A DNA stretch of 64,000 nucleotides from Hemileia vastatrix. Lineage: Eukaryota; Basidiomycota; Pucciniomycetes; Pucciniales; Zaghouaniaceae. The notes under the pieces are model-generated. The model saw only the letters and a program-made list of their open reading frames with translations, did not search any database and was not told where the DNA came from. Numbering within the stretch: the first letter of the stretch is position 1; each line of letters starts with the position of its first letter. Positions 22,615 through 33,928 of this stretch are shown here, piece by piece. The position numbers and the translations under genes were made by a program. Where the stretch lies: the NCBI GenBank assembly GCA_030280995.1, contig JASXTE010000008.1, forward strand, positions 10,111,712 through 10,175,711, in the 5' to 3' direction.

Positions 22615-22831
22615 CTGAAAAGTTGAGGAAAGTGAAATGAGTAGTGAGAACGCAAGAAAAAAAAGTAGAGTTTACTGAATTGGCAAGTCAACACAAGGGT
22701 GAGGAAATTTTCTCAATGTGTGTTTGCTAACTGAATCTGCATATTAGGGTGTGAAACCTCATTTCAGTAACTATGGACACAGAAATTATGCAAATATCTA
22801 CTGAAAATTTACTGCAACGGGGTAGATTCTC

Positions 22832-22901
22832 TAACAGTGTTATTATCATCTTTACCTGAGGTTTAATCTATAAATCATTTAATATTAAATAGTAGGACCA
22901 T
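22832..22901 (+). repeat. Old gypsy LTR, part 2
   Basis: The segment between the Harbinger right end and the Gy2 left LTR matches the Gy2 LTR in reverse complement (cctgaggtttaatc..aaatcattt..agtaggaccat). It continues the LTR interrupted at 13144 and ends with the ACCAT target of Gy2. Confidence 0.75.
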
Positions 22902-24078
22902 TGTCAGTATAGTCTAGTATGTAAGTATGATATAATAGTGTTTATTTATGGTCCTACTACTTATTTATAAATGATTTAGTGATTAAACCTCAGGGGAAGA
23001 CTAATAAAATAGTTATACTCAAATAAAACTCACAATACTTGGATTTAAATGCGTGCTACTGGTGGAAAATAGATGAATAAAATATCGTTATAGCTTATAT
23101 AAAGATAATATCAATTTATAATGGCTTTATAATATATTTCTAAATGTTAATAATTGTATAGTAGTGTTTGTTGGAGTTTTAGTAATTTAATGATGATAAA
23201 TAACCGTCAAAATCCCTCCTTACTTATACCCAAATCCACTGGAGTGCACAGACCTTCAATCCAGATGATGTCACTGCTATCCCCGGCAATTACAGCACTA
23301 TGAGGGCCCATCACCTCCCCATGGCGTCCACTTCAAGCAGTTTCAACGCCCAGACCTCCAGTAAGGACCCTCCATCACTATTAATAATAACACAGATCCA
23401 TACCATAAATAGAAAATCCAGATAAAAGCGGATACCATAAAGAAAGAGGTAAAATAAACAATCAAAAAGAGATTTAATGAAACCAAAAACATATAAAGGA
23501 AAAAAATAAAATGTCCAAGCCCCCAATAACATCCCCAAGCATCCTTATTAACCCAGAAATGTCCTTCCAACCCATAAATCCATGAATAACCATCCAAGGA
23601 AGTAATTTTAGTTGTCCAAACTGGGTGTATGCGCCTGATATAGGTGTCTATGCTTCTGTAGGCGTTGTGAGTCCACTGATTTTGTCCATACGACCTAAAA
23701 TAAGCAGAAAAACAAAGGTTATAGGCTATTAAGGGGCTAAAACCCACTTATATACCTAAATATACATAATATACTGCATATTTCACTGAATATGAGATTT
23801 ATGTATACATATAAGTTTATGTATGTCAATAATTACTTCATATCACTTAAGATAAGTATATTATGACTCCATTAACACCTTAATAAGTATTATTAGGCCA
23901 TGGATAAGCTATTTAAACTACTATAAGTTATATAATAGAATAATAATTATATATATATATAATAAAATAATATATATTATTATTTTAACCTTATTTTTAA
24001 GATATAAGCTTAATTTACTTAAGGTTATCTTATTTTAAGCATAAGAAATACACATTCCTAAGGATATTTAGGCTGACA
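22902..24078 (-). repeat. 3' LTR of Gy2
   Basis: Starts TGTCAGTATAG at 22902 and ends TTAGGCTGACA at 24078. It is collinear with 30575-31751 without visible indels. A 134-codon open frame inside (23343-23747) is shared with the other LTR, but is probably not a gene. Confidence 0.92.
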
Positions 24079-24091
24079 CTCCCTCACCCCC
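24079..24091 (-). other. Gy2 polypurine tract
   Basis: The minus strand reads GGGGGTGAGGGAG directly upstream of the 3' LTR. This is the expected place for the primer of plus-strand DNA synthesis. Confidence 0.7.
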
Positions 24092-24198
24092 AAAAAAAAC
24101 AATAAGAAAAAAATGTTAAGACATTTTAATTAAAACTAAGGAGTGAAATATAAAAAATAAAAAATAATTTTTATAATAAATATACTGAATAAACAGTA

Positions 24199-24663
24199 TT
24201 ATTTAGATTTAAATTTTTTCAAGAGATTTTTAAGATCAGAGATTTCATTTTCTGGAATCCACTGGTCATACTCACTTGATTTATTTTTAAATCTTAATAG
24301 ATACTCAACTCCCTTTTCTTTAGTAAGGTGTCTCTTTTTAAGTATCTTTTCAATTTCTTCCTTTTCAACTATTTTTTCAGGTTGCTGTTTATGCCTTCCT
24401 GATCTTCTTGGAAATAGAGCAGTATCATTAGAATGGTATGGTTTTATAAGAGAAATAGGAAATACTGGATGTTTTCTATCATATGGTGCATATAGAATAA
24501 CCTCAACAGCATTATTACCAACCATCTTTTTCACTACAAATGGTCCAATGAATGGATCCTTCAATTTAACATTACCATTTAAATTGAAATGTAGTGTTGA
24601 AATAAGGACTTCATCACCCTCTTTGAACATTTGTTCTTTATGGGCTTTATCCCATCTTTTCTA
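24199..24663 (-). pseudogene. Gy2 pol C-terminus with chromodomain
   Basis: Same frame as the pol segment upstream, separated by two adjacent stops (TAA 24664-24666 and TAG 24661-24663). It encodes KRWDKAHKEQMFKEGDEVLI (integrase tail), PFVVKKMVGNNAVEVIL, HPVFPISLIKPY, then a chromodomain (EIEKILKKRHLTKEKGVEYL, FKNKSSEYDQWIPE) and a basic end, with a stop at 24199. An alternative to decay is that the tail is read by stop suppression, but nothing in the sequence supports that. Confidence 0.8.
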
Positions 24664-27600
24664 TTAATACTCAAACGCCTTATTTATACATTCTTGAGCA
24701 TGTTTTCTGCATAATTCCTGCATCTGAAGAAAAGATTTAGTACCTGGATGGATATCCAATCTAGGTAACTTATTAAGAGTTTTAGCAGGGGTATTAGGTA
24801 CATAACCCAACCATAACTCAAATGGCTTCTTGCCAGTGACAGAATGTACTGTACTATTGTATGCAAATTCTAAACCTGGGATAAGGGTTACCCAATCATG
24901 CGTGAATTTTTCATTGTCTTTAAAATTAAGACCAAAAGCACAATATCTTCTTATCATATCCTCTAAAGTTTGTATCATTCTTTCTGCTAGCCCATCAGTC
25001 TGTGGATGGTGTGCTGTAGAAAGTTTTAATTGACACACTGAAGCATCCATAAGTGATGTCCAGAACTCAGAAGTAAATTTAGGATCTCTGTCAGAAACTA
25101 TTGCTTTGGGGAAACCTGCTATATTTAACATTTTTGTCCACCATAAAAAAGCTAAGTCCTTTGCAGAAACCTCTTTGTGGGTAGGAATAAATTTACACAT
25201 CTTTGTAAATCTATCTACAATTACCCAGCAGGAGTTATAACTCTTATGCCCTGCTATTGGCAAACCTGTTACAAAGTCCATGTTAATGATTTCCCATGGA
25301 GCTTTTGGTTGCTCAATTTGTTGTAATAAACCAGCTCTTTTGCCTGTTAATCTTTTAGATTTTTGACAAGAATCACATGTTTCAACATATTTCTCAACAT
25401 CCTCAGACATGTTAATCCACCAAGCTGTGTTTTTTACTCTGGTTAATGTTTTATGGTAGTCAAAATGACCTGCTAATATATCATCATGACATATACTAAA
25501 CATTAACTCCTTCATTGAAGGGGAAATTACAATTACATTACTTAATTTTTTCCTGTAATATACAAAACCATCCTCAATGGAAAATTTTCCTTTTTCTAAT
25601 GCCTCTTTATACTTATTTGGTAATGTTTTTATTAAAACATTCATTGAAGCATTAGATGGATCATTTAATATTGTAGTGAGTTTACTCAAGTCAGGATCTG
25701 AATTATAATTATCAAGAATTGATTGCATAAATTCATCCTCAAGATCTACAATATAAATGCCATAAATGTTAATAATCTCTGACTCAGGAACATAAGCAGG
25801 ATTATCATCATTATTAGGCAGAGGTACTCTAGATAATAGATCTACATTAGAGTGCAAGGTTCCTGCTCTATGTGTAATATTCATCCGTCCTCTGTATTCT
25901 TGTACAGCTAATTGCCATCTAAACATGTGTCTATTAGGAGTTTTCATGTTTAAGAGTGACTTAACTGCACTACAGTCAGTTATTAACTCAAATTTTTGGT
26001 CTTCAAGGTAATAATGTAGCTTCTCAAGAGCCCATACTACTGCCAAACATTCAAGTTGAGTAGCACCAGATTTCAATTCACTACTTCTCAGAGTACGTGA
26101 AATATAGCAGATTACTACTTCTGACATTTTTCCTTCAATAAGTTGTTTTTGATGCAAAGCAGCACCCAGTACAATAAAACTTGCATCTGTATATAATACA
26201 AAAGGTAATTGGAAATCTGGTAATCCCAAGATAGGAGCTGTCATTAAACATTCTTTCAACTTATCAAAAGCTTTTTGTCTTTCATTATTCCAAATGAAAG
26301 CTTCTGATTTCTTTATCAGTGTGGTCAGTGGTGCAGCAATTGATTGGTAGTTTTTTATATATTGTCTATAATAACCACATATTCCAAGAAAAGATTGTAC
26401 ATCCTTTACATTTTGAGGAATGCCAATATTCTTTATTGCAGCCACTTTATTTTGGTCTACACATATTTGTAAGCCAGATACAATATGACCAAGCACTTTT
26501 AAAGATTCAAACCCAAATTTACATTTTTTCAATGCAAGGGTCATTTTTATTTCATCCATTTTTTGAAATACTTTCCTTAAATGGATTAAGTGTTCATCAT
26601 AAGTTTTAGAGAACACTATGATGTCATCAATGTATACCATTAACCATCCCTCAATCATTTCATTATGGAATGTTATATCCATTAACTTCTGAAATACTGA
26701 TGGAGCATTTTTTGGTCCAAATGGCATTCTGACATACTTATAAATTCCCATGTGTGTTGTTATCAACAAAAAGTTCTGTGAATTCTTTTCAACAGGAATT
26801 TGATGGTACCCTTTATTTTTATCTAGACAACTTATATATTTAGCACCTTTAAGGGTAGCATGTATAAAGGCAATCCTTGAAAAGGGATAAATATCATCTA
26901 CTGTAAATGTATTTAATGCTCTATAATCACCGCACAGTCTTGCTTTATCTTGTTCATAAGAAATTAGCACTGGTGATATTACACAATATTTTGGGGTAGT
27001 TTCAACCTTCTCAAGAATGTTCATATTCAATAACATCTTAATATTGTCCTCTATGTCTTTCCTCTTCATTGGTGAAGCAGGGTATGGTTTCTTTTTAAGA
27101 CTAGCAGGAATATTATCCATATCACAGGTTAAACTAATCTTTATTTCATGATTTTTTACAAGGCCAAGTTCATTTGTACCATGTGCAAAAGCCATTGGAA
27201 ATGCTTTAATTAATTCCAAAATATTATTTTTCTCAGCTTTACTTATCTGAGTGCCAAATGATGCTTTTGAAATTTCTGTTTCCAGAAGTTCCATCTCATT
27301 GGATTCTCTTCCTTTACACGGGGAATTTGTGACTGTCTCAATATGTAAGAATGTGTTAAAAGAATTTATTTTAAATTTCCTTTTACCATTCATGCCAATT
27401 GTAAAATTGTTATTAGCAGGGTCTAATTTTACACCAAATTTAGTCAGAATATCATTTCCAATGATAAAACAGTTACTACAGTTAGTATTATCCATTACTA
27501 CAAAGTCACAAGTTACCCTTACATAACCATGTTGATGTTTGAAGAAAACAGCAGCTTTGTATTTACCAATGGGGTGTAGCACTGATCCAAAACCTCTCCA

Positions 27601-28371
27601 ATTTTTACTTTGAAGTGGCTCAAGCTTAGACTTATATTCACTATCAATTTTGTGTAATGTATTAGTGGAAACAACAGAACCAGCAGCTCCTGTGTCCAGT
27701 ACTATATTAACATTTTCACCCGAAATGATAGCTGGAACCATGATAGGTGTCATTCTAAAGTTATCAGCTTGTATATCCTTAATGATTTCAGCATCCTCAA
27801 AATTCATTAAAGATTCATTTGAGTCCATATTTAATATTGGATTTTCAAAGATGGACAAATCATCTTCCAACATACAGACTTCATTTTCATCACTATATGA
27901 GATATTGCTGTCATAATCACTTGATTCTTTACTTTTTTCCGTGTCAGTTTCAGATTCACATTGATTTTCAACAATATTTATGTTTTTCTCACATTTGTGA
28001 CCTTTGACCCAAGGTTTGTTACACTTATAAAAAGTATTTGTTTCATACTTTTTAGGTACTACAGGTGCAGTAGGTTTTTTCTGCTTCTCCTGAAGTGCTT
28101 TTGAATTCCAAGTTTTTACAGTTTCAACATTTTGTTTATAAGTGGAATACCTTGATTCATACTTATGGTTTAATAATATTTCATTGCAAATATTAATAAA
28201 GTCAGAATATTCAGTAACATTTAATGTTCTAGCTACAACAATGTCTCTGACAGATATAGGTAATTTATATATTATCTTATCTTTCCATAAGTTAAAATCC
28301 ATATGAGGCTCAATGGCTTTTAATATTTTGTTTAAATTCATTAAAAATACCATAGGTTTGTCACCATTCAA
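24664..28371 (-). CDS. Gy2 pol: gag end, protease, RT, RNase H, integrase
   Basis: A 1235-codon open frame. It begins within the gag capsid region (FLMNLNKILKAIEPHMD; the internal Met is not the natural start). Next are a CX2C-like knuckle remnant (FYKCNKPWVKGHKCEKN), an acidic linker, the protease (NIVLDTGAAGSVVS), and RT (ARLCGDYRALN, YISCLDKNKGYHQIPV, VRMPFGPKNAPSVFQ, intact YIDDIIVFSK). RNase H follows (LYTDASFIVLGA, LECLAVVWALEKL, LITDCSAV), then integrase with HHCC zinc finger (HDDILAGHFD, CDSCQ) and DDE core (NMDFVTGLP, IVSDRDPKF, HHPQTDGLAERMIQTLE). All enzymatic motifs look intact. The polyprotein is nonetheless cut by stops at both ends (28465-28467 and 24664-24666). Confidence 0.88.
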   Translation of the reverse strand: MNGDKPMVFLMNLNKILKAIEPHMDFNLWKDKIIYKLPISVRDIVVARTLNVTEYSDFINICNEILLNHKYESRYSTYKQNVETVKTWNSKALQEKQKKPTAPVVPKKYETNTFYKCNKPWVKGHKCEKNINIVENQCESETDTEKSKESSDYDSNISYSDENEVCMLEDDLSIFENPILNMDSNESLMNFEDAEIIKDIQADNFRMTPIMVPAIISGENVNIVLDTGAAGSVVSTNTLHKIDSEYKSKLEPLQSKNWRGFGSVLHPIGKYKAAVFFKHQHGYVRVTCDFVVMDNTNCSNCFIIGNDILTKFGVKLDPANNNFTIGMNGKRKFKINSFNTFLHIETVTNSPCKGRESNEMELLETEISKASFGTQISKAEKNNILELIKAFPMAFAHGTNELGLVKNHEIKISLTCDMDNIPASLKKKPYPASPMKRKDIEDNIKMLLNMNILEKVETTPKYCVISPVLISYEQDKARLCGDYRALNTFTVDDIYPFSRIAFIHATLKGAKYISCLDKNKGYHQIPVEKNSQNFLLITTHMGIYKYVRMPFGPKNAPSVFQKLMDITFHNEMIEGWLMVYIDDIIVFSKTYDEHLIHLRKVFQKMDEIKMTLALKKCKFGFESLKVLGHIVSGLQICVDQNKVAAIKNIGIPQNVKDVQSFLGICGYYRQYIKNYQSIAAPLTTLIKKSEAFIWNNERQKAFDKLKECLMTAPILGLPDFQLPFVLYTDASFIVLGAALHQKQLIEGKMSEVVICYISRTLRSSELKSGATQLECLAVVWALEKLHYYLEDQKFELITDCSAVKSLLNMKTPNRHMFRWQLAVQEYRGRMNITHRAGTLHSNVDLLSRVPLPNNDDNPAYVPESEIINIYGIYIVDLEDEFMQSILDNYNSDPDLSKLTTILNDPSNASMNVLIKTLPNKYKEALEKGKFSIEDGFVYYRKKLSNVIVISPSMKELMFSICHDDILAGHFDYHKTLTRVKNTAWWINMSEDVEKYVETCDSCQKSKRLTGKRAGLLQQIEQPKAPWEIINMDFVTGLPIAGHKSYNSCWVIVDRFTKMCKFIPTHKEVSAKDLAFLWWTKMLNIAGFPKAIVSDRDPKFTSEFWTSLMDASVCQLKLSTAHHPQTDGLAERMIQTLEDMIRRYCAFGLNFKDNEKFTHDWVTLIPGLEFAYNSTVHSVTGKKPFELWLGYVPNTPAKTLNKLPRLDIHPGTKSFLQMQELCRKHAQECINKAFEY

Positions 28372-30066
28372 CGGATTATACCTAGTCTTCTCATAAAGTC
28401 TCTGCTGAGTAAGCCTAAATTTAGAACCTCCAAATTTTTTTTCAATAAGTTGTTTCCATTCAGTTCAAGAGTAGTCTTTACCCTCACTCAAGACAGCTTC
28501 AAACCATAATAAAGCAACATCCTTAAATAAAGAAATTAATTTTGATGTTATTTCTTCATCTGGTAACTTATATGAGAATTTTAAGTTGTCAATTCTTTGA
28601 ATAAAATGTTGCCAATCAGAGCTGGCTTCCCCATCATAAGTTGGGTACTGATCTATCTTAGGCCAGTTTTTCTGATTGGATTTTATCTCACTAATCTTAG
28701 GTAAATTCAACAACTCATTCACTTTTGATAAATGATCTTGTATTTCCTCCTGCACGGATTTGTGACTTACATTTTCAGATTTGACACTACCACCAGATGG
28801 TTTTAATTGTGGTGGTATAGGGAAGGAATGAGATTCGCTTTTGCCAATGAAAGTATTATTATTATATTGATTATACTTATGATTATCCTGGTTCATTAGT
28901 AGATTGGCAGTTTCAATCTCAACTTTAGTTAATCTTTGTAGCAACTCAGAGACACTTTGATTTGTCTGGGAAAAAGATAACTTTGTTCTTGATTCAGTTT
29001 TTAATAAATGTGTTTCATATAATTTTTCTAACTCACAGAATTTGTTTGAAAGGTCATTATATTTATTACTCAATGAATCATATTTAAGAGTTAGAGACAA
29101 ATGTTCTTTCTCTAATTCTTTGTTACGTGTTGCTAATTGAGAAATGTTTAATTTCAAGGATGAAATTGTATCACTAGTGAGCTTAACTGTCTGTTCCTCA
29201 CAATCAGTCATTCTATTCTACAATGCTGAAACAATTCTATGGACAGTTGGATTATTGTTAAAATATTCCATGTCTTCCTTTTCAATTCTCTCACTCTCCT
29301 GTGAACCTCTCATCTCACTAGTAGGTGGTTGCAACTGAGGGTTAACTGTATTATCATTATAAATAGCACTGTTATTGTGGACAAAAGACAAGTCAGGTGT
29401 ATCTACTCTAAAACCTAAGTTTCTTAAATCCTCCTCTATTTTTTGCACAGATTTAAAATCAATAGAATTACCTATATTGTAAGTATCAGTATTATGTTCA
29501 ATCTGAGAGGGTAATCTACTTACCAAGGGATGGTTGCCAGTCCTGATTTTTGGCGCTTTTTTCCTTTGTAAGGGTGAGCTGAGGAAGTCAGATGAGGTGG
29601 TGGATCCCTGTTGCAACTGTGGCTTGTCCACTGTTGATGAAACCAGTCCCATTTCCATTTGTCTACCAGGATTTTCTCCTGGGAGTGAGTTTACCCGCCT
29701 TGGATAGGGGGTTGCTGATTTGACTGACTGGGCTGGCCTCCCTTTAACTCTGCCAATGCCTGATTCATCTGCTGAAACCCTACCTTGCAATTGTTTTGCA
29801 ATTGCTCTACCTCTTTGAACATGAGTGATTTTGATTCCTCCAATTTAAGAACCTGTTTGGCCAGTTGGGACAGTTGATCCTGAAGAGGAGGAGACGTCTT
29901 TTTTATAGTTATCTTTTTTAAGAGGGTGTCCTTTTCCTCTATATTCATGCTTTCTGCCTGGGGGTATTGTTGACCCTCCATGGTGATGTCCTGGAAAGTT
30001 TTTGTTAGCTTTAGACCTGGTGTTATAAGCAGGCTTTTCACTTACACTGTCCTGGGGAGCACTCAT
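28372..30066 (-). pseudogene. Gy2 gag, broken
   Basis: An N-terminal start at 30066 (MSAPQDSVSEKP..NTRSKAN) runs to a stop at 29845. A +1-frame piece (29691-30041) encodes a coiled coil (LSQLAKQVLKLEESKSLMFK) and QMNQALAELK. The original frame resumes (29218-29790) and ends with TAG at 29218-29220. Another Met-started piece (28465-29211) has a long coiled coil (LKLNISQLATRNKELEKEH) and the gag core: NWPKIDQYPTYDGEASSDWQ, FIQRIDNLKF, FKDVALLWFEAVL. It stops at TGA 28465-28467 in DYS*TEWKQLIEKKFG, where a Trp is expected. The frame then continues into pol, so gag and pol were one polyprotein. Confidence 0.75.
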
Positions 30067-30574
30067 ATTGTTAAAAATGAAAATATTTGACGTCTACAAA
30101 AGGAAAAAACTCTATGGAATTAGTAGAAAAAAGATATTAGCAATGTTATTACTAATAAAAAAGCAATGGAGCTTACCCTGAATTTATATCTTTATTTATT
30201 TAAATAAATTAAAAGAAAATTCAAAAAAATCTGTTAAAAATATAATAATAAGTTTAACTAGACCTCTATAAGGGTGAATAAGTAGCTTACCAAGCTTTAA
30301 CCAAATAACAATTTAATTGGGTTTTATATTGGTGTCCAAATACCAAGTGAAATTGGGTTTATATTGGGTACAGTTACTACTGTAAATACCTAATTTTTAT
30401 GATAAAAATTAGTACAATTATTTTAAGGGTTCTTTTCTGCAATCACTGAGTTATGATGAACCACTAATATACAGAAGACCCAAATATTTGGTTATTTTGA
30501 GCTGTACTAATGTAAAAATCACGTCCCAAGGCTTATACTAAATAATAAGTAAAATATAAGGAAAGACCCCCAAT

Positions 30575-31751
30575 TGTCAGTATAGTCTAGTATATAATTA
30601 TGATATAATAGTGTTTATTTATGGTCCTACTACTTATTTATAAATGATTTAGTGATTAAACCTCAGGGGAAGACTAATAAAATAGTTATACTCAAATAAA
30701 ACTCACAATACTTGGATTTAAATGCATGCTAGTGGTGGAAAATAGATGAATAAAATATCGTTATAGCTTATATAAAGATAGTATCAATTTATAATGGCTT
30801 TATAATATATTTCTAAATGTTAATAATTGTATAGTAGTGTTTGTTGGAGTTTTAGTAATTGAATGATGATAAATAACCGTCAAAATCCCTCCTTACTTAT
30901 ACCCAAATCCACTGGAGTGCACAGACCTTCAATCCAGATGATGTCACTGCTATCCCCGGCAATTACAGCACTATGAGGGCCCATCACCTCCCCATGGCGT
31001 CCACTTCAAGCAGTTTCAACGCCCAGACCTCCAGTAAGGACCCTCCATCACTATTAATAATAACACAGATCCATACCATAAATAGAAAATCCAGATAAAA
31101 GCGGATACCATAAAGAAAGAGGTAAAATAAACAATCAAAAAGAGATTTAATGAAACCAAAAACATATAAAGGAAAAAAATAAAATGTCCAAGCCCCCAAT
31201 AACATCCCCAAGCATCCTTATTAACCCAGAAATGTCCTTCCAACCCATAAATCCATGAATAACCATCCAAGGAAGTAATTTTAGTTGTCCAAACTGGGTG
31301 TATGCGCCTGATATAGGTGTCTATGCTTCTGTAGGCGTTGTGAGTCCACTGATTTCGTCCATATGACCTAAAATAAGCAGAAAAACAAAGGTTATAGGCT
31401 ATTAAGGGGCTAAAACCCACTTATATACCTAAATATACATAATATACTGCATATTTCACTGAATATGAGATTTATGTATACATATAAGCTTATGTATGTC
31501 AATAATTACTTTATATCACTTAAGATAAGTATATTATGACTCCATTAACACCTTAATAAGTATTATTAGGCCATGGATAAGCTATTTAAACTACTATAAG
31601 TTATATAATAGAATAATAATTATATATATATATAATAAAATAATATATATTGTTATTTTAACCTTATTTTTAAGATATAAGCTTAATTTACTTAAGGTTA
31701 TCTTATTTTAAGCATAAGAAATACTCAGTCCTAAGGATATTTAGGCTGACA
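30575..31751 (-). repeat. 5' LTR of Gy2
   Basis: Starts TGTCAG at 30575 and ends CTGACA at 31751, 1177 bp. The minus-strand sequence after it, ATTGGGGGTCTTTCC, may hold the primer-binding site (TGG plus GGGTC), but the tRNA cannot be named. Flanked on the right by ACCAT. Confidence 0.92.
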
Positions 31752-31802
31752 ACCATTAATATCTACTATTAAATAATACTTAAATACTGGCATACACTGA
31801 CA
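31752..31802 (+). repeat. Old gypsy LTR, part 3 (terminus)
   Basis: Begins with the second copy of ACCAT, then follows the Gy2 LTR end in reverse complement (aaataatacttaaatac..catacactgaca) and stops at CTGACA, 31802. This closes the LTR that began at 12082, split by two insertions. Confidence 0.75.
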
Positions 31803-31865
31803 GATTTCCTGTTGAATTGAGACTGTTGTTGGATTTTCCCAGGAGAAGTTGGCAAGTAGTTTGAC

Positions 31866-32660
31866 TTATCTCAATAGTTTGGCACTGTAATAAAAGCCAT
31901 CTTTGGTTGCTCTTTGAAAAAATAAAGCTATAATGTCATTGTGTAACCTTAATTTTTTGGCTTTCATGCTGGCATAGCAATCCTTCATATGTGCTAGCAT
32001 TGCTATGGGGTTGTGGAAATCCTTAGAATGAATTTTAAGGAAACAATTGAGGGTGTTCATTTGTTCTGAGCATGATAGGACATTATGTTAGCTTGGAGAT
32101 GTGAGAAAGCTTATGGGCTTGGTACTAATAACATAATTTGAGATTCTATGTTGATGTCAACATAGTTGAGTAGAATGGAACAGCCAATTATTTCCCTGAA
32201 AGATTCATTCAGAGGGTTTGGTCTTGTAGAAAAATTTGGATCACCTATATAGTCATTGAGTGCCATTTGTAATTCTTTGTACCAGATGCAGAAATTTGAC
32301 CCATCATCTTTCAGTTTGGTGGACCAGTTTTCCAATTCTTTTCTGACATCCCAGATGATGTCTGAAACATATTTTTTTGCTGCATTTCTTGAGGAAACCC
32401 TTGGATCTCTGTATTCATCATTGTCTGATGGAATGTCTTTTGCTTGGGTATTTTCTTGGTACGGTTCAAAATCTTCATCATAAGTGTTGTCTTTGTATTC
32501 AGTGGTACTGAGGTTGGTCTTGAGGTTGATTATTGTGGATGAGTGGATGTTGTATTTGAGGAAGGATGATGATTTGGGGTTGATGGTGGAGTTGGTGTCA
32601 GTATTGAAGATTGTTGTCTTGATTGGTTGTTGGGGTTTATGTTGGGTTGTTGTTGTTTTT
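31866..32660 (-). pseudogene. Retrotransposon gag-like fragment, possibly copia-type
   Basis: The minus strand encodes a Gln/Pro/Ser-rich segment (SKKQQQPNINPNNQSRQQ), then NDEYRDPRVSSRNAAKKYVSDIIWDVRKELENWSTKLKDDGSNFCIWYKELQMALNDYIGD in overlapping frames, and STRPNPLNESFREIIGCSIL. A further piece (31866-32060) reads FHNPIAMLAHMKDCYASMKA. The pattern of a 'DGSNF..W' start, an 80-residue helical region and a later short helix resembles capsid domains of Ty1/copia-like elements in rust genomes. No pol was found next to it and no LTRs were recognised. Confidence 0.45.
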
Positions 32661-33272
32661 TTGATTTAAAGAAAAATAGAAGAAATAATTGGAAAGAAAA
32701 GAAAAAAATTAAAAGAAAGTTTGATAAAGGAAAAGGAGAAGGAATAGAATGGAATAAGAAAGTAAAAAGGGTTTTCAGGAGGATGTGCACCCACACCACT
32801 TTGTTCAGGATCTTGCGAGGAGCCCAACCTAATCACGTTACATGAAGAAACTGAAAGAAAGAGAGCAGGAGAAATGTGAAAATGGAAAATGAGACTGAAG
32901 CAGGAAAAGACTAGAAAAAAAAACAAGAAAACAGAAAATTATGATAAGTGAAATATTTGATCAAGCTGACTAGGCGTTTGAGTCATACCAAATGAGAGGC
33001 GAGCTGACAAGGCTTGTCTAGTCAGTTTGAGTGAGGAAAGAAAAAAAACATTTAGAAAAGAGAAAGATAAAAATATTTGGCACTAGAGGCCCATAACATA
33101 TTGGCTATTATCTTGAGCAAAATTTGGTTTTATCCTTATATTCACTTGTTTTAATATTTTCAAGGTGCTAGTTAATATATACATGGTGATACTGCGGCGT
33201 AATCGAGACCTAAAAAATTGTTTAGTAGAATATTTTTCCTTTCGGATATTTCCGGTCATGCTAGGTATGATA

Positions 33273-33622
33273 ATATGAGGTCTCAAACATTAGCATAAAC
33301 GCCTGGCGGACTTCAGCCTCAAAACTCCATTTCAAGATGTCATGATAAATGGCAGATTTAGGGTTAGGGGTCTCAAACATGAAGCCAAAAACTCCCTACT
33401 TTTGTGCTAAGTAATGGGCGTGTGTGCACCGGGTGCTGACTAATCATGATAAGGGGATGAAGTGTGTGAATGGCGTAGATGTATTTAGAAAAGGACGTGT
33501 TGAAGTACAAACACGCCGTTCAAGTGCACCTGCCCTGGGCAGATGTACTTCAAATAAAAATGACTTACTTCGTACCAAATTTGTGACGTGTTTGAATGGC
33601 GTACATGCTAATGTTTGAAACT
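33273..33622. repeat. Short inverted-repeat element (MITE-like), 350 bp
   Basis: The left end gtctcaaacattagcat and the right end atgctaatgtttgaaac are inverted, with about 22-25 paired bases including ggcgt on the inner side. The interior has two direct copies of gaatggcgta. A clear target duplication was not found. A partial direct repeat of the left flank (tttccttcggatatttcc, about 33231) recurs at about 33685. Confidence 0.5.
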
Positions 33623-33928
33623 CACTATTATTCTACTTGTGTTGTGTTATTTTCTATCTTCCTATTTGCTTATTAACATTTTCCTTCCCGGATATTTCCC
33701 GTCATACTAGTCATGGTGCAATCTATTCATTCTAACGTTAACACATTATCCGTGAGAATTGAACTTACCAATCGCTATAAGAACAGCCTGGTATCCCGTA
33801 TGTTTGCGTAGAATTCTACTTTTACAAGGAAATAAGATGGAAATTTAATAATATTCTAAAGGAAGTCTTATCTTTAACAAACTCACTTCAATTACAACGA
33901 GCCCGAGGCTTAGTTAATATTTATAGGC

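Larger units (their letters stand above)
13145..22831. mobile_element. PIF/Harbinger transposon with nested insertion
   Basis: Terminal inverted repeats: GAGCATCTACCTCC.. at 13145, and the reverse complement of the right end GAGAATCTACCCCG.. at 22831, both followed by CAGTAAATT. They are flanked by the 3-bp target duplication TAA (13142-13144 and 22832-22834), the classic PIF/Harbinger TWA. Joining the flanks restores a continuous gypsy LTR. The element carries the two expected genes, a Myb/NAM-like protein (plus, left) and a DDE transposase (minus, right), in convergent order, with a large inverted repeat between them. Without the 4.6-kb insertion at 14704-19329 it would be about 5.06 kb. 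Confidence 0.85.
22902..31751 (-). mobile_element. Ty3/gypsy chromovirus Gy2, complete, young
   Basis: 8850 bp with two LTRs of identical length (1177 bp), TGTCAG..CTGACA ends, and a perfect 5-bp target duplication ACCAT (22897-22901 and 31752-31756). By eye the LTRs differ at about 13 positions, so the insertion is recent relative to its surroundings. Gag-pol is on the minus strand, with 5' at the right. It inserted, in opposite orientation, into an older LTR of its own family. The gag and pol frames carry a few stops and a shift. Confidence 0.92.

Noticed and set aside
23343..23747. 134-codon frame with membrane-like composition in the Gy2 LTR, repeated at 31016-31420
   Set aside because: It exists in both LTRs because the LTRs are near identical. 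The old LTR at 12082-13144 does not keep it open, so selection for coding is not supported.
32530..32926. Overlapping minus-strand frames of 86-89 codons upstream of the gag-like fragment
   Set aside because: Phe/Leu/Ser-rich translations of a purine-rich plus strand. Only the Gln/Pro-rich part next to the gag motifs is plausible.
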